Below are positions 8,264-15,501 of a stretch of 64,000 nt of DNA, piece after piece. The position numbers were made by a program, and so were the translations under genes. The DNA is from Flavobacterium akiainvivens (GTDB lineage: Bacteria; Bacteroidota; Bacteroidia; Flavobacteriales; Flavobacteriaceae). The stretch covers positions 2,517,510 to 2,581,509 of the forward strand of contig NZ_LIYD01000005.1 in assembly GCF_001278115.1 (NCBI RefSeq), given 5' to 3'. The notes below the pieces were generated by a model. It saw nothing but the letters and a program-made list of their open reading frames with translations. It was not told where the DNA came from and did not search any database. Each line of letters starts with the position of its first letter. Within the stretch, counting starts at the first letter, position 1.

Positions 8264-8617
8264 ATAGATGTGATGGGTTTGTAAAACTATGCAAAAGAGG
8301 GTTGGTTATTACCTCCCCGGCACGTTTTCTGTCGTATATATACATTGTGAGGGTTTGCTTCAAAGGTATGAAATAATCCACATTGCCCGACCCTGAAAGG
8401 GTCGCGTATATTAGCCGGGGGCAACGCCCTCGGGAAACAAAAATGCACCGTTCATCTCCCGGGATTCCATCCCGGGCTAATGTGCGTGACCCCTTTAGGA
8501 TCGTGACAACAAAAACCCCATACAAATCAGCTTAAAACCAAGGTAAAAAATATAAAACCACACCCTTTAATGGCATATTATTTGCCCACACAGCGTTAAC
8601 CAATTAATCTTACCTGC
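8264..8617. other. Intergenic region holding a paired-hairpin repeat
   Basis: No gene seen. Positions about 8391-8505 form a nested structure: outer arms CCTGAAAGGGTCGCGTATAT and GTGCGTGACCCCTTTAGG are near-complementary, and two inner hairpins (CCGGGGGCAACGCCCTCGG and CCCGGGATTCCATCCCGGG) lie between them. This resembles a REP/BIME-like intergenic element. Confidence 0.7.
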
Positions 8618-9229
8618 ATGAAACATTATTTCCTCTACGCCTTATTTATTTTCACTACACACGTAACGTATGCCCAGCAAGAAAAAAAGCCTTTCTTTAA
8701 AGACACTTACCTTTCCACAGAGCTAATTTACCGCAGCTATGGCACTAACGACCACATAGGCTTTGGCGGCGGTATAGAAATGTCTAAAGACCTAAACCGC
8801 TGGATAGGCATTGGCCTGAACCTTAGCTACTGGCAAAACAGCAAACAGGACTGGGACTTTAAAAATCCGTTTACCGGACAGCGATATCAGTACACCGGAA
8901 AAATACAGGAATACAAAATCACTCCATTTATACAGCTTATCCCCATAAACACTAAACATTTTGATATTATAGCGGTAGGCGGTATACGCACCGGCTACTA
9001 CAACCAGGTCAATTGGCTGGGCGGATATAGTACCAGCTACAACCCCCAAAGTTTTGAAGTGTTTATCTACGATGCCGGAAATAAAAACATTACATTAGGC
9101 TATGAGTTTGGCTTTGCACTACGCTTTCAGTTTGGCCGCTTCGTTATATCGCCGGGCATAATGCAGGCAAACGACACCAATGGCGACAGCTACAGCGAAC
9201 TGAACATGAAAATAGGCTGGCAATTGTAA
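8618..9229 (+). CDS. Outer membrane beta-barrel protein, hypothetical
   Basis: A 203-residue exported protein with signal peptide MKHYFLYALFIFTTHVTYAQ. The mature sequence alternates hydrophobic and polar residues in strands rich in Gly, Tyr and Trp (GIGLNLSYWQNSKQDW, DIIAVGGIRTGYY, LGYEFGFALRFQFGRFVISP), typical of a small eight- to ten-strand outer-membrane barrel. No ligand or partner can be named. It is flanked upstream by a repeat tract and downstream by a short space before the purT promoter, so it is probably monocistronic. Confidence is in the barrel class only. Confidence 0.75.
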   Translation: MKHYFLYALFIFTTHVTYAQQEKKPFFKDTYLSTELIYRSYGTNDHIGFGGGIEMSKDLNRWIGIGLNLSYWQNSKQDWDFKNPFTGQRYQYTGKIQEYKITPFIQLIPINTKHFDIIAVGGIRTGYYNQVNWLGGYSTSYNPQSFEVFIYDAGNKNITLGYEFGFALRFQFGRFVISPGIMQANDTNGDSYSELNMKIGWQL

Positions 9230-9311
9230 AACAAGGGCATACTTCATCTGCCCCCCCTCAGCCTCACATCTTCTTAAAAACTGCCACCTGCTATCTGAAA
9301 ACTAAAATTCC

Positions 9312-9319
9312 TACCTTTG
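9312..9319 (+). promoter_or_regulatory. -7 box of purT
   Basis: TACCTTTG matches TAnnTTTG exactly, 77 bases before the ATG, implying a leader of about 70 bases, long for this window. Confidence 0.5.
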
Positions 9320-9349
9320 CCAACTATAAACTATAAACAACATAACACT

Positions 9350-9389
9350 GCCAACCCCGGCAGCTATTCCCCCTTTGGGGGTTAGGGGG
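9350..9389 (+). promoter_or_regulatory. Hairpin-rich leader of purT
   Basis: A CTGCC/GGCAG hairpin is followed by CCCCC (9369-9373) that can pair with either of two GGGGG tracts (9377-9381 or 9385-9389), the last ending eight bases before the start codon. This could be a translational switch, or simply an interspersed repeat fixed in the leader. Confidence 0.3.
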
Positions 9390-9396
9390 CATAACC

Positions 9397-10563
9397 ATGC
9401 AAAAGAAAATACTACTCTTAGGGTCAGGAGAGCTGGGCAAAGAATTTGTAATTGCCGCACAGCGCCTGGGCCAAACCATAATAGCCGTAGACAGTTATGA
9501 AGGCGCGCCTGCCATGCAGGTAGCCGATGCCTTTGAGGTAATAAACATGCTCGACGGCGCCGCGCTCGATGCCATAGTTGCAAAACACAACCCTGATTTT
9601 ATAGTACCTGAAATCGAGGCCATACGCACCGAACGTTTTTACGATTACGAAAAACAGGGCATTACCGTAGTGCCTTCTGCAAAAGCGGCCAACTTTACCA
9701 TGAACCGCAAAGCCATACGCGACCTGGCTGCGAAAGATTTAGGCCTGCGCACCGCCAACTACCGCTATGCCACATCGGCTGAGGAGCTGCAAAAGGCCGT
9801 TGCCGAAGTAGGCATACCATGCGTGGTAAAACCATTGATGTCGTCAAGCGGAAAAGGCCAGAGCACCATTAAGGCTGAAGCCGATATAGAAAAAGCCTGG
9901 AAATATGCCGTGGAAGGCAGCCGTGGCGATGTGGTAGAGGTTATTGTTGAGGCATTTGTAAACTTCCACAGTGAGATAACACTATTAACCGTTACCCAAA
10001 ACAACAACCCTACCCTGTTTTGTGCGCCTATTGGCCACCGCCAGGAGCGCGGCGACTACCAGGAAAGCTGGCAGCCCGCCCATGTTAGCGACCGCGATAT
10101 TGCCGAAGCGCAGGATATGGCCCGCAAGGTTACCGAAGCCCTGGGCGGCGCAGGTATCTTTGGCGTTGAGTTTTTCCTTACAGATGAAGGTGTGTATTTT
10201 AGCGAACTTTCGCCAAGGCCGCACGATACCGGCATGGTTACCCTTGCCAATACCCAAAACTTTAGCGAGTTTGAACTGCACCTGCGTGCCATACTAAGCC
10301 TGCCTATTGCCGAAATTACCTTGGAACGCCACGGTGCCAGCGCGGTAATCCTGGCCAGTGGTATGGGCACTCCTGTATTTACCGGCATTGAGGCTATTGC
10401 AGCACTTCCGCAGACGGATTTCCGCCTGTTTGGCAAGCCCACCACAAGGCCTTATCGCCGTATGGGTGTTTCGTTAACCTACGGCCCCGTGGGTACTGAT
10501 ACGGCCGAACTCGTTAAAAAAGCACAGGAAGCAGCGGCGCTGGTAACGGTAAGTGAAGCGTAA
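9397..10563 (+). CDS. purT: Formate-dependent phosphoribosylglycinamide formyltransferase
   Basis: Makes formyl-GAR from GAR, formate and ATP in purine synthesis, an alternative to the folate-dependent PurN. The 388-residue ATP-grasp protein has the PurT N-terminal pre-ATP-grasp domain ([13 protein letters not shown], residues 5-17), the ATP-grasp fold with [15 protein letters not shown] (P-loop-like) and [24 protein letters not shown] (metal and phosphate ligands), and the diagnostic [15 protein letters not shown]. Length matches the family. It ends 48 bases before fabD, so the two may be co-transcribed, although their pathways are unrelated. The GC-rich hairpin leader suggests possible post-transcriptional control. 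Confidence 0.96.
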   Translation: MQKKILLLGSGELGKEFVIAAQRLGQTIIAVDSYEGAPAMQVADAFEVINMLDGAALDAIVAKHNPDFIVPEIEAIRTERFYDYEKQGITVVPSAKAANFTMNRKAIRDLAAKDLGLRTANYRYATSAEELQKAVAEVGIPCVVKPLMSSSGKGQSTIKAEADIEKAWKYAVEGSRGDVVEVIVEAFVNFHSEITLLTVTQNNNPTLFCAPIGHRQERGDYQESWQPAHVSDRDIAEAQDMARKVTEALGGAGIFGVEFFLTDEGVYFSELSPRPHDTGMVTLANTQNFSEFELHLRAILSLPIAEITLERHGASAVILASGMGTPVFTGIEAIAALPQTDFRLFGKPTTRPYRRMGVSLTYGPVGTDTAELVKKAQEAAALVTVSEA

Positions 10564-10611
10564 GCACCAAATTTCAAAAAACAAATAACAAAGCAAACAA
10601 AGACACACACT

Positions 10612-11487
10612 ATGGAAGCATATGTTTTTCCGGGCCAGGGTGCCCAGTTTACCGGTATGGGTAAAGAACTGTATGAAAACAACGCCCAGGCTAAAGAACT
10701 GTTTGAAAAAGCCAACGATATACTTGGTTTCCGCATTACCGATGTAATGTTTGAAGGCACGGCCGAGCAGCTTAAAGAAACCCGCGTTACACAGCCTGCG
10801 GTATTTTTGCATTCGGTTATCCTTGCCAAAACACTGGGCGACAGCTTCCAGCCGGAAATGGTTGCAGGCCACTCGCTGGGTGAATTCAGCGCGCTGGTTG
10901 CCGCCGGTGCCCTTACTTTTGAAGACGGCCTTAAGCTGGTAAGCCAACGCGCCACTGCCATGCAAAAAGCCTGCGAAATTACCCCAAGCACCATGGCTGC
11001 CGTATTGGGCCTTGAAGATAAAATTGTGGAAGACGTATGCGCTTCTATTGACGGCGTAGTGGTTGCGGCCAACTACAACTGCCCCGGCCAGCTGGTTATA
11101 AGCGGCGAAACAAAAGCCGTTGAAGCCGCCTGCGAAGCCCTTAAAGCTGCCGGTGCCAAGCGCGCCCTGCTGCTGCCTGTGGGTGGTGCATTCCACAGCC
11201 CAATGATGGAGCCTGCCCGCGAAGAGCTTGCCGCCGCCATTGAACAAACCACCTTTAGCAACCCGGTGTGCCCGGTGTACCAAAACGTACCCGCTACTGC
11301 CGTAAGCGATGCCGCTACCATAAAGCAAAACCTTATCATACAGCTTACTGCCCCCGTTAAGTGGACACAAAGCGTTCAAAACATGATTGCCGACGGCGCT
11401 ACCCTGTTTACAGAAGTGGGCCCTGGCAACGTACTACAGGGCCTTGTTAAAAAAATCAACAAAGACGTAGAAACGGCGGGAGCTTAA
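10612..11487 (+). CDS. fabD: Malonyl-CoA:ACP transacylase
   Basis: Transfers malonyl from CoA to acyl carrier protein to feed fatty-acid elongation in the cytosol. The 291-residue protein has the nucleophile S88 in GHSLGE, the N-terminal FPGQGAQFTGMGKEL, the R of SQRATAMQ, H195 in FHSPMM, and the C-terminal EVGPGNVLQGLVKKI. Length is normal. It follows purT by 48 bases without a terminator and is closed by a hairpin at 11584, so it likely shares the purT transcript or has a weak promoter of its own. No other fab genes are near, which is usual for Flavobacterium. Confidence 0.97.
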   Translation: MEAYVFPGQGAQFTGMGKELYENNAQAKELFEKANDILGFRITDVMFEGTAEQLKETRVTQPAVFLHSVILAKTLGDSFQPEMVAGHSLGEFSALVAAGALTFEDGLKLVSQRATAMQKACEITPSTMAAVLGLEDKIVEDVCASIDGVVVAANYNCPGQLVISGETKAVEAACEALKAAGAKRALLLPVGGAFHSPMMEPAREELAAAIEQTTFSNPVCPVYQNVPATAVSDAATIKQNLIIQLTAPVKWTQSVQNMIADGATLFTEVGPGNVLQGLVKKINKDVETAGA

Positions 11488-11583
11488 TCAGTGGTCAGTA
11501 TTCAGTGATCAAGCAGGTAGCAGTCATGCTGAGCCTGTCGAAGCATAAGCCTGTCGAAGCCACCCTGCAGTAACAAAACAACA

Positions 11584-11612
11584 AACCCCGGTTTATAGCC
11601 GGGGTTTTGTGT
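11584..11612 (+). terminator. Intrinsic terminator after fabD
   Basis: AACCCCGG and CCGGGGTT pair around a short loop (TTTATAG), followed by TTTTGTGTTT. It lies about 100 bases past the fabD stop; the space between contains a duplicated GCCTGTCGAAGC motif. Confidence 0.8.
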
Positions 11613-11624
11613 TTATATCAAATT

Positions 11625-11918
11625 ATGGAACGCGGATGACGCGGATTGAGCGGATTTACACGGATTTTTTTCACGCCGCTCTCTTCACGCTTTGTCATTC
11701 CGAACGAAGCACAGCGGAGTTGAGGAACCTCAAATAATGAAACACAGATTAAACAGATTTCTTTACGCCGCTTTCTTCACGTTCTGTCATTCCGAACGAA
11801 GCGCAGCGGAGTTGAGGAATCTCAAATAATGGAAACACGGTTTAAACAGATGTCTTCACGTTGCTTTCTTCACGCCCTGTCTTTGCGAGCGGAGCCTGCG
11901 GAGCGTGGCAATCTTAAA
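11625..11918. repeat. Imperfect tandem repeat of about 92 bp preceded by a dispersed repeat
   Basis: Positions 11625-11672 copy the repeat found at 7424-7472. Then a unit of about 92 bases (containing GTCATTCCGAACGAAGC and GCGGAGTTGAGGAA) occurs from about 11670 and again from 11762, with a shorter, more divergent third copy from about 11855. No open frame uses it. The units vary too much and are too closely adjoined to be a CRISPR array. Confidence 0.8.
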
Positions 11919-12632
11919 TTAATAATTAAAAACCAATATTATTAAAACCGAAATAAAGCTAATTAATGTAATTAAAAAAGAAGCAATTCCAAGAGTATCA
12001 AAAAACTTTAACAAACTAATATCATTATCATTGTCGAAAAGTTTATCAACTTTTTTATCAGAGAATTTAAAAGCCTCCTGCATAGTTTGCTTTACAAACT
12101 TTTCTGCTGCGATAAATTCTTTCTTTGACAATTCAACTAATCGCTCATATTCACCTTTAAGATAATCAATATAATACTGACGCTTTTCAGCATTATCCGT
12201 ATCATTATACAATTGAACTATATCAGAATAATCATAACCAAAATCCGAAGTAATCGTCTTGTTAATTTGGTTTATGTTATATCCCTCAAAATCCATCGTT
12301 TCAATTGGCATTATTTCATGATTGGCAAAAGCATTAGCTAAATGAAAAGATATATTTTGATAATATCTGATTCTTAAAAGAGCGCTAATTCTATAAATAA
12401 TACCAAATATTGTAGATATAATACAGAGTATTAAAACAGTTTTCAATATGCATCGTGAATAATTATTGGCGAAAAAAATTTGACTAACAATTAATGAAAG
12501 TGTCGTAACAGAAAAACCCACAACCCAAATGATAATCTTATCTAGTTGGTCAAATGTAAAAATCAGATTTTCTTTGTCTTTTTCTACTGCGCTATAGCTA
12601 ATTTTCAAAATTGTTTCAAAAGGTCTTTCCAT
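11919..12632 (-). CDS. AT-rich orphan membrane protein
   Basis: A protein of about 237 residues of unknown function. Two hydrophobic segments lie near the N-terminus (around residues 33-52 and 60-80), a charged, coiled-coil-prone middle follows (residues about 100-205, with YIDYLKGEYERLVELSKKEF), and a third hydrophobic segment (SFLITLISFISVLIILVF) ends the protein. The start at 12632 is chosen because a perfect TAGATTTG box lies 18 bases upstream; an in-frame ATG at 12692 lies upstream of that promoter. Base composition is clearly more AT-rich than the flanking genes, and the 3' end abuts the tandem repeats, suggesting acquisition by transfer. The two-TM-plus-soluble layout is seen in some defence effectors, but no partner gene is present, so that is not claimed. 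Confidence 0.75.
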   Translation of the reverse strand: MERPFETILKISYSAVEKDKENLIFTFDQLDKIIIWVVGFSVTTLSLIVSQIFFANNYSRCILKTVLILCIISTIFGIIYRISALLRIRYYQNISFHLANAFANHEIMPIETMDFEGYNINQINKTITSDFGYDYSDIVQLYNDTDNAEKRQYYIDYLKGEYERLVELSKKEFIAAEKFVKQTMQEAFKFSDKKVDKLFDNDNDISLLKFFDTLGIASFLITLISFISVLIILVFNY

Positions 12633-12649
12633 ATCAATAATGTATAAAT

Positions 12650-12657
12650 CAAATCTA
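12650..12657 (-). promoter_or_regulatory. -7 box of the orphan membrane protein gene
   Basis: TAGATTTG on the minus strand matches TAnnTTTG exactly and decides the start at 12632, with a leader of about 12 bases. Confidence 0.5.
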
Positions 12658-12762
12658 ACAAAACTTTTCTTACTTCTACCCCGTAAAAACACCCGTTTTT
12701 CCCCTACTTTTCAATTAGGTAAAATTCCCTACCTTGCATCCCGCAAAACAAATACTCATTAA

Positions 12763-14889
12763 ATGAAACTATTACGCTTACTGTTTTTATTCATAGCCCT
12801 GCCCGCGCTGGCACAGCAGGGTGGCATGTGGATTCCCTCATTGCTCGACGGCATGAACGAAAAAGAAATGAAGCACCTGGGCATGAAAATGACTGCTGAA
12901 GATATTTACAGCGTTAACCACAGCAGCCTTAAAGATGCCGTTCCGCAGTTTAACGGCGGCTGTACGGCAGAGGTTATTTCAAACCAGGGCCTGCTGCTTA
13001 CCAACCACCACTGCGGGTTTGATGCCATACAAAACCACAGCTCGCTGGAGCATGATTATCTAACCAACGGCTTCTGGGCCATGAGCCAGGGCGAAGAACT
13101 GGCAAACCCCGGCATGGTAGTAACCTTTATTGTAAAGATAGAAGACGTTACCACTAAAGTATTAGAGGGCACACAGGCGCTTGACGAAAAAGCACGCCAG
13201 CAAAAAATAAAAGACAACATAGCCAGCCTTACCAAATCACTTCCTAAAGAAGCCTGGCAGGACAACATGATACGCACCTTTTATGAAGGCAACCAGTATA
13301 TGTGGTTTGTAACCGAAACCTTTAAAGACATCCGCCTGGTGGGTGCGCCGCCATCGTCTATAGGCAAGTTTGGCAGTGATACCGATAACTGGGTATGGCC
13401 GCGCCATACGGGCGATTTCAGCCTGTTTCGCATTTATGCCGGCAAAGACAACCGCCCGGCAGAATACAGCAAAGACAATAAGCCCTATACCCCTAAACAC
13501 TTCTTCCCCGTGTCTATAAAAGGCATTAAAGAAGATGATTTTACCATGGTGTTTGGCTATCCGGGCCGCACAACAGAGTATCTTCCGGCAGTAGCCGTAG
13601 AGCAGGTGGTTAACGTGCTCGACCCTGCCAAGATTGAGGTGCGCGATGCCGCCCTTAAGGTTCAGGACGGCTTTATGCGCAAAGATCAGGCTATTAAAAT
13701 TCAGTATGCCGCCAAGTATGCCAGCACCGCCAACTATTGGAAAAAATGGATAGGCGAAGTACTGGGGCTTAAAAAAACCAATGCCGTGGCTAAAAAGCGC
13801 GCTTATGAGCAGCAGTTTACCGGTTGGGTAAACAAGGCCGGCAAACAGGCCGAATACGGCAGCCTGCTGCCTGATTTCGAAAAATATTATAAAGAATATG
13901 AGCCCTATGCCCTGGCTTATGATTATTTTGTAGAGGTAACCATACGCAATACAGAACTGCTGGGCTTTGGCTACCGCATTTACAACCTTGAGGGCACTGC
14001 CAGAGACGGCGAGGCGGCATTCAACACGCAAAAAACCAAAACACTTGCCACCCTTGAAGACCTGTATGGCGAGTTTAATAAAAACGTAGACGAAAAGGTA
14101 TTTGAGCAGCTTATAGCGCTTTACTTTACAAAAGTGCCGCAGCAGTTCTTATCAACGGAATACAAAGGTGCTGATGTTAAAAAGCTTACCGCTGATATTT
14201 ACAGCCAAAGCAAGCTTACGTCTTTTGAAGGTGTGCAAAGCCTGCTTACCGGCACCCCTGCCGAGGTTAAGGCCAAACTGGCTGCCGACCCGGGTTACAA
14301 GCTGGTTACCGCCCTTACCAATACCTATTATGATAAGGTAGCACCAAAATACCAGGAGCTTAACCTTAAGGTGGCAGCCCTGCAACGCACCTACATGAAA
14401 GCCATTGTAGAGCTTAGCCCCAAAGATGCCCGTATTTTCCCCGATGCTAACAGCACCCTGCGTGTAACGTATGGCAAGGTTAAAGGCTATGAGCCTAAAG
14501 ACGCTACCTACTACAAGCCCGTTACCTACCTTGACGGCGTTATAGAAAAATACGTACCCGGCGATTATGAGTTTGATGTTCCGCAAAAGCTTATAGACCT
14601 GTACAACACTAAAGACTATGGCCCTTATGGCGAAAACGGCAAAATGCCGGTATGCTTTATAGGCACTAACCATACCACGGGCGGCAACAGCGGTAGCCCG
14701 GCCATAGATGCAAAAGGCAACCTTATAGGCCTTAATTTTGACCGCGTGTGGGAAGGCACCATGAGCGATATTTATTATGATCCGTCTATATGCCGAAACA
14801 TAATGGTAGACATGCGCTATGTGCTGTTTATTGTAGATAAGTTTGCCGGGGCTAAAAACCTGGTTGAAGAAATGAAAATAGTACGCTAA
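12763..14889 (+). CDS. S46 family serine peptidase, DPP11-like
   Basis: An exported dipeptidyl-peptidase of the S46 family (DPP7/DPP11), which removes dipeptides from oligopeptides in the periplasm of protein-feeding Bacteroidota. The 708-residue protein has a signal peptide (to about ALAQ18), the catalytic histidine in TNHHCGFD (residues 80-87), a conserved acidic segment in FGSDTDNWVWPRHTGDFSLFR, and the nucleophile S643 in GGNSGSP. R661 in FDRVWEG occupies the position where DPP11 enzymes have Arg and DPP7 has Gly, so preference for Asp/Glu at P1 is predicted. Length fits the family. It seems to be a single-gene transcript. Confidence 0.93.
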   Translation: MKLLRLLFLFIALPALAQQGGMWIPSLLDGMNEKEMKHLGMKMTAEDIYSVNHSSLKDAVPQFNGGCTAEVISNQGLLLTNHHCGFDAIQNHSSLEHDYLTNGFWAMSQGEELANPGMVVTFIVKIEDVTTKVLEGTQALDEKARQQKIKDNIASLTKSLPKEAWQDNMIRTFYEGNQYMWFVTETFKDIRLVGAPPSSIGKFGSDTDNWVWPRHTGDFSLFRIYAGKDNRPAEYSKDNKPYTPKHFFPVSIKGIKEDDFTMVFGYPGRTTEYLPAVAVEQVVNVLDPAKIEVRDAALKVQDGFMRKDQAIKIQYAAKYASTANYWKKWIGEVLGLKKTNAVAKKRAYEQQFTGWVNKAGKQAEYGSLLPDFEKYYKEYEPYALAYDYFVEVTIRNTELLGFGYRIYNLEGTARDGEAAFNTQKTKTLATLEDLYGEFNKNVDEKVFEQLIALYFTKVPQQFLSTEYKGADVKKLTADIYSQSKLTSFEGVQSLLTGTPAEVKAKLAADPGYKLVTALTNTYYDKVAPKYQELNLKVAALQRTYMKAIVELSPKDARIFPDANSTLRVTYGKVKGYEPKDATYYKPVTYLDGVIEKYVPGDYEFDVPQKLIDLYNTKDYGPYGENGKMPVCFIGTNHTTGGNSGSPAIDAKGNLIGLNFDRVWEGTMSDIYYDPSICRNIMVDMRYVLFIVDKFAGAKNLVEEMKIVR

Positions 14890-15036
14890 CCACCCGCGCC
14901 TGCGCTGTGTAAGAATATTTACCCAAACAGCATATCGGGCAAAAAAGCGGCAAATATGTTAAAAAGCAATGTGATTGATGTAAAATTCTCAGGTTCAACG
15001 CGAAAACACTCCGAAAAAAATTTAGTGTGAAATATT

Positions 15037-15064
15037 TTGCGGTATCAAAAAATTTATATCTTTG
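15037..15064 (+). promoter_or_regulatory. Strong promoter of the small repeat lipoprotein
   Basis: TTG (15037-15039, within TTTTG) and TATCTTTG (15057-15064) are separated by 17 bases, a near-ideal Bacteroidota promoter. The start codon follows 36 bases after the -7 box. Confidence 0.65.
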
Positions 15065-15100
15065 CTCCGAATTAATAATTAACCTTTATAATTTAGTAAG

Positions 15101-15310
15101 ATGAAAAAAGTTGTTTTAAGCCTAGCATTCGTTGCTATCGCTCTAGTTTCTTGTAAGAAAGATGGTGAAGCTGCTGGTTCTGCTGACACTGCTGCTGCTG
15201 ACACTGCTGCTCAAACTGAAGTTCCTGCAACTCCAGTTGACACTGCTGCTCCAGCTGATACTGCTGCTCCAGCTGACACTGCTGCTCCTGCTGCTCAGCC
15301 TGCTCACTAA
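15101..15310 (+). CDS. Small Ala/Asp/Thr-repeat lipoprotein
   Basis: A 69-residue lipoprotein: signal peptide with lipobox LVSC (C18), then a low-complexity tail of Ala, Asp, Thr and Pro with three perfect or near-perfect DTAAPA units (residues about 47-66) and earlier DTAA copies. It has no folded domain and probably forms a flexible, weakly acidic tail on the membrane. Nearly every alanine is GCT, unlike the GCC-rich neighbours. With a canonical promoter and an own terminator this suggests high expression. The DNA repeats with a period of 18 bases, so copy number may vary by slippage. Function is unknown. Confidence 0.8.
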   Translation: MKKVVLSLAFVAIALVSCKKDGEAAGSADTAAADTAAQTEVPATPVDTAAPADTAAPADTAAPAAQPAH

Positions 15311-15325
15311 GAAACACTTTAGTAA

Positions 15326-15368
15326 AAGCATCAAAGGCCCCTCCTATCCAGGACGGGCTTTTTTGTTT
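15326..15368 (+). terminator. Intrinsic terminator after the small lipoprotein
   Basis: GGCCCCTCCT and AGGACGGGCT form an imperfect stem around ATCC, followed by TTTTTTG. It separates the lipoprotein from the receptor operon. Confidence 0.6.
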
Positions 15369-15396
15369 CTTACAGGTTAACAACCGGGCTTTAATC

Positions 15397-15445
15397 TTAA
15401 CCGTTTTGTAACGCAGCCACAAAATCTGTTTACAAAGGGTTAACC
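15397..15445 (+). promoter_or_regulatory. Candidate Pho-box-like direct repeats
   Basis: Two pairs of six-base motifs each repeat at exactly 11 bases: TTAACC (15397) with GTAACG (15408), and TTTACA (15429) with TTAACC (15440). PhoB-type regulators bind direct repeats with 11-bp spacing. The second pair ends 20 bases before the -7 box at 15466, where an activator would replace the -33 element. Function is inferred from spacing and from the phosphatase and phytase downstream. Confidence 0.4.
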
Positions 15446-15465
15446 ATAACAAAACACCGCGGGTT

Positions 15466-15473
15466 TAGTTTTG
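15466..15473 (+). promoter_or_regulatory. -7 box of the receptor/phosphatase/phytase operon
   Basis: TAGTTTTG matches TAnnTTTG; no good -33 box precedes it, consistent with activator dependence. The ATG follows at 15502. Confidence 0.5.
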
Positions 15474-15501
15474 CACCCATTAACTACTAAGAGCAAAACA
15501 C

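Noticed and set aside
11670..11918. Possible CRISPR array
   Set aside because: Repeats are about 92 bp, diverged and directly adjacent with no spacers, and there are no cas genes nearby.
15135..15452. Leu- or Gln-rich frames over the small lipoprotein
   Set aside because: Artefacts of the GCT-rich repeat read in other frames or on the other strand.
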